In this document: positions 62,781 to 64,000 of the stretch, one piece after another
How positions within the stretch are numbered: position 1 is the first letter of the stretch
Layout: every line of letters starts with the position of its first letter
NCBI RefSeq assembly: GCF_000770795.1
Contig: NZ_JRKJ01000023.1
Location: forward strand, 62,001 to 126,000
DNA length: 64,000 nucleotides
Direction: 5' to 3'
DNA from: Lysobacter dokdonensis DS-58
Lineage (GTDB): Bacteria > Pseudomonadota > Gammaproteobacteria > Xanthomonadales > Xanthomonadaceae
Notes under the pieces: generated by a model
What the model was told of the DNA's origin: nothing
Database searches by the model: none
The model's input: only the letters and a program-made list of their open reading frames with translations
Program-made: the position numbers and the translations under genes

Positions 62781-63788
62781 TTACGCGGCGACGAAGCCGG
62801 CGTCGATGGCCTGGCGATCGGCATGGTACGACGAACGCACCAACGGGCCCGAGGCCACGTGGGTGAAGCCGAGCGACATGCCGAAAACTTCCAGCGCCTT
62901 GAATTCGTCCGGCGTCCAGTAGCGCAGCACCGGGTGGTGGTGCGGGCTGGGCTGGAGGTACTGGCCAATGGTGACCATGTCGACGTCGTGTGCGCGCAGG
63001 TCGCGCAACGTCGCTTGCACCTGTTCCATCGTTTCACCCAGGCCGAGCATGATCCCGGACTTGGTGGCGACGTTCGGATGCTGCGCCTTGAACTTCTTCA
63101 GCAGGGTGAGCGACCAGGCGTAGTCGGCGCCGGGGCGGACGTTCGAATAGAGGTCCGGCACCGTCTCGACGTTGTGGTTGAACACGTCCGGCGGATTGGT
63201 GGCGAGGATCTCCAGCGCACGGTCCATGCGGCCCTTGCCGCGGAAGTCGGGCGTGAGGATCTCGATCTTCGTGCGCGGGCTGTGGTGGCGCACGGCGCTG
63301 ATGCAATCGACGAAGTGCTGGGCGCCGCCGTCGCGCAGATCGTCGCGATCCACCGAAGTGATGACGACGTACTTCAGGCCCATGTCGGCGATCGTCGTCG
63401 CCAGATGCAACGGCTCACCGGCGTCCGGCGGCTTCGGGCGGCCGTGGGCCACGTCGCAGAACGAGCAGCGGCGCGTGCAGACCTCACCGAGGATCATGAA
63501 GGTCGCGGTGCCGTGGCTGAAGCACTCGTGGATGTTCGGGCAGCTGGCTTCCTCGCACACCGTGACCAGGCGGTTCTCGCGCAGCTTGGCCTTGAGGTTG
63601 GCCACCGAGTTGCCCGACGGGATGCGCACGCGGATCCAGGACGGCTTGCGCAGCACCGGCGTGTCGGCGAACTGCACCGGCGAGCGCGCGATCTTGTCGC
63701 CCGCCACTTGCTTCACGCCCGGCACGAGCGATGGCGCGCTGTCGCCGACGATGGTCAGCGGGATGGCCTTGGACTCGGTTTCGCTCAT
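62781..63788 (-). CDS. lipA: Lipoyl synthase LipA
   Basis: 335 residues. N-terminal cluster [12 protein letters not shown] and radical-SAM motif CTRRCSFC give the two [4Fe-4S] sites. Inserts two sulfurs into protein-bound octanoyl chains. The lipB stop overlaps its start (ATGA). Follows lipB in the usual order. Confidence 0.97.
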   Translation of the reverse strand: MSETESKAIPLTIVGDSAPSLVPGVKQVAGDKIARSPVQFADTPVLRKPSWIRVRIPSGNSVANLKAKLRENRLVTVCEEASCPNIHECFSHGTATFMILGEVCTRRCSFCDVAHGRPKPPDAGEPLHLATTIADMGLKYVVITSVDRDDLRDGGAQHFVDCISAVRHHSPRTKIEILTPDFRGKGRMDRALEILATNPPDVFNHNVETVPDLYSNVRPGADYAWSLTLLKKFKAQHPNVATKSGIMLGLGETMEQVQATLRDLRAHDVDMVTIGQYLQPSPHHHPVLRYWTPDEFKALEVFGMSLGFTHVASGPLVRSSYHADRQAIDAGFVAA

Positions 63789-64000
63789 GGGGTCGCTGCC
63801 GCGAATAGCTCAGGGGAGGCGGGCTGGAGCCGCAGGCCGAATTGTACGGCGAGGTGCTCCAGCAACCGGGGTTTGACGGCGTCGAGGTTGCCGGGGCCGC
63901 CGAGATCTTCCATCGCGACCACCTGCAGCCCCGCGTATCCGCAGGGATTGATGCGGTGGAAGGGTTCCAGGTCCATCGCGATGTTGAATGCGAGGCCGTG
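63785..64000 (-). CDS. lipB: Octanoyltransferase LipB, C-terminal end only
   Basis: The frame enters from the right edge and ends at 63785; 71 codons remain. [21 protein letters not shown] is the conserved LipB end, including the active-site Cys. It transfers octanoyl from ACP to lipoyl domains. The complete gene lies beyond the window. Confidence 0.93.
   Translation of the reverse strand, partial: HGLAFNIAMDLEPFHRINPCGYAGLQVVAMEDLGGPGNLDAVKPRLLEHLAVQFGLRLQPASPELFAAATP

Overview
The window is chromosomal DNA of high GC content from a gammaproteobacterium of the Xanthomonadaceae, most likely Lysobacter or a close relative. This rests on gene content: a split adenosylcobalamin-dependent ribonucleotide reductase, an XAC0095-type small protein, tandem Prc-like proteases next to lipA-lipB, a DUF883/holin/AI-2E cluster, and many small secreted proteins with Ala/Lys-rich tails. 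I saw no tRNA, rRNA, CRISPR array or insertion sequence.

Layout. (1) 1-9474 is an accessory block read entirely on the minus strand. It starts at the left edge with a cut-off lipoprotein gene, a protein built wholly of 17-residue repeats and a DUF3892 gene. It then holds a seven-gene co-directional run: sigma factor, small unknown protein, an ImmA/IrrE peptidase-UvrD helicase-degenerate Cas4-like nuclease fusion, a tandem ubiquitin-like protein, an E2-like protein, a JAMM isopeptidase and an E1-like enzyme. The last four genes match the Bil (bacterial ISG15-like) conjugation cassette in size, motifs and content. The first three genes are the unusual part. (2) 10045-31285 is ordinary chromosome: small secreted, lipoprotein and EF-hand proteins, a GAF-GAF-GGDEF-EAL protein, a hybrid histidine kinase, thioredoxin, two tandem lytic transglycosylases, an L,D-transpeptidase, an alpha/beta hydrolase and a CPBP protease. 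(3) 31327-36058 is a second accessory block. It has an intensely self-complementary non-coding element, about four diverged ~107-nt repeats without a gene, and a visibly lower-GC module: a histone H1-like protein, a three-TM protein, a KAP P-loop NTPase and an unknown protein. (4) 36103-39985 is the class II ribonucleotide reductase, split into NrdJa and NrdJb with a large H1-like gene and a strong terminator between them. A pair of NrdR-box-like sites lies upstream. (5) 40209-64000 is core genome: Do protease, DUF883/holin/AI-2E cluster, HAD and M17 peptidase, a two-component system with an ABC exporter, an adaptor-MacB-type ABC system, a DinB-YedA-RarD-DUF1272 operon with divergent Lrp, Ada-type methyltransferase, Prc and a Prc paralogue lacking its catalytic lysine, lipA and the end of lipB.

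The two regions most worth following up are the sigma/ImmA-UvrD/Bil-like operon and the KAP module with its H1-like leader gene. Both look like defence or stress islands. That role is inferred from families and context, not shown by the sequence.
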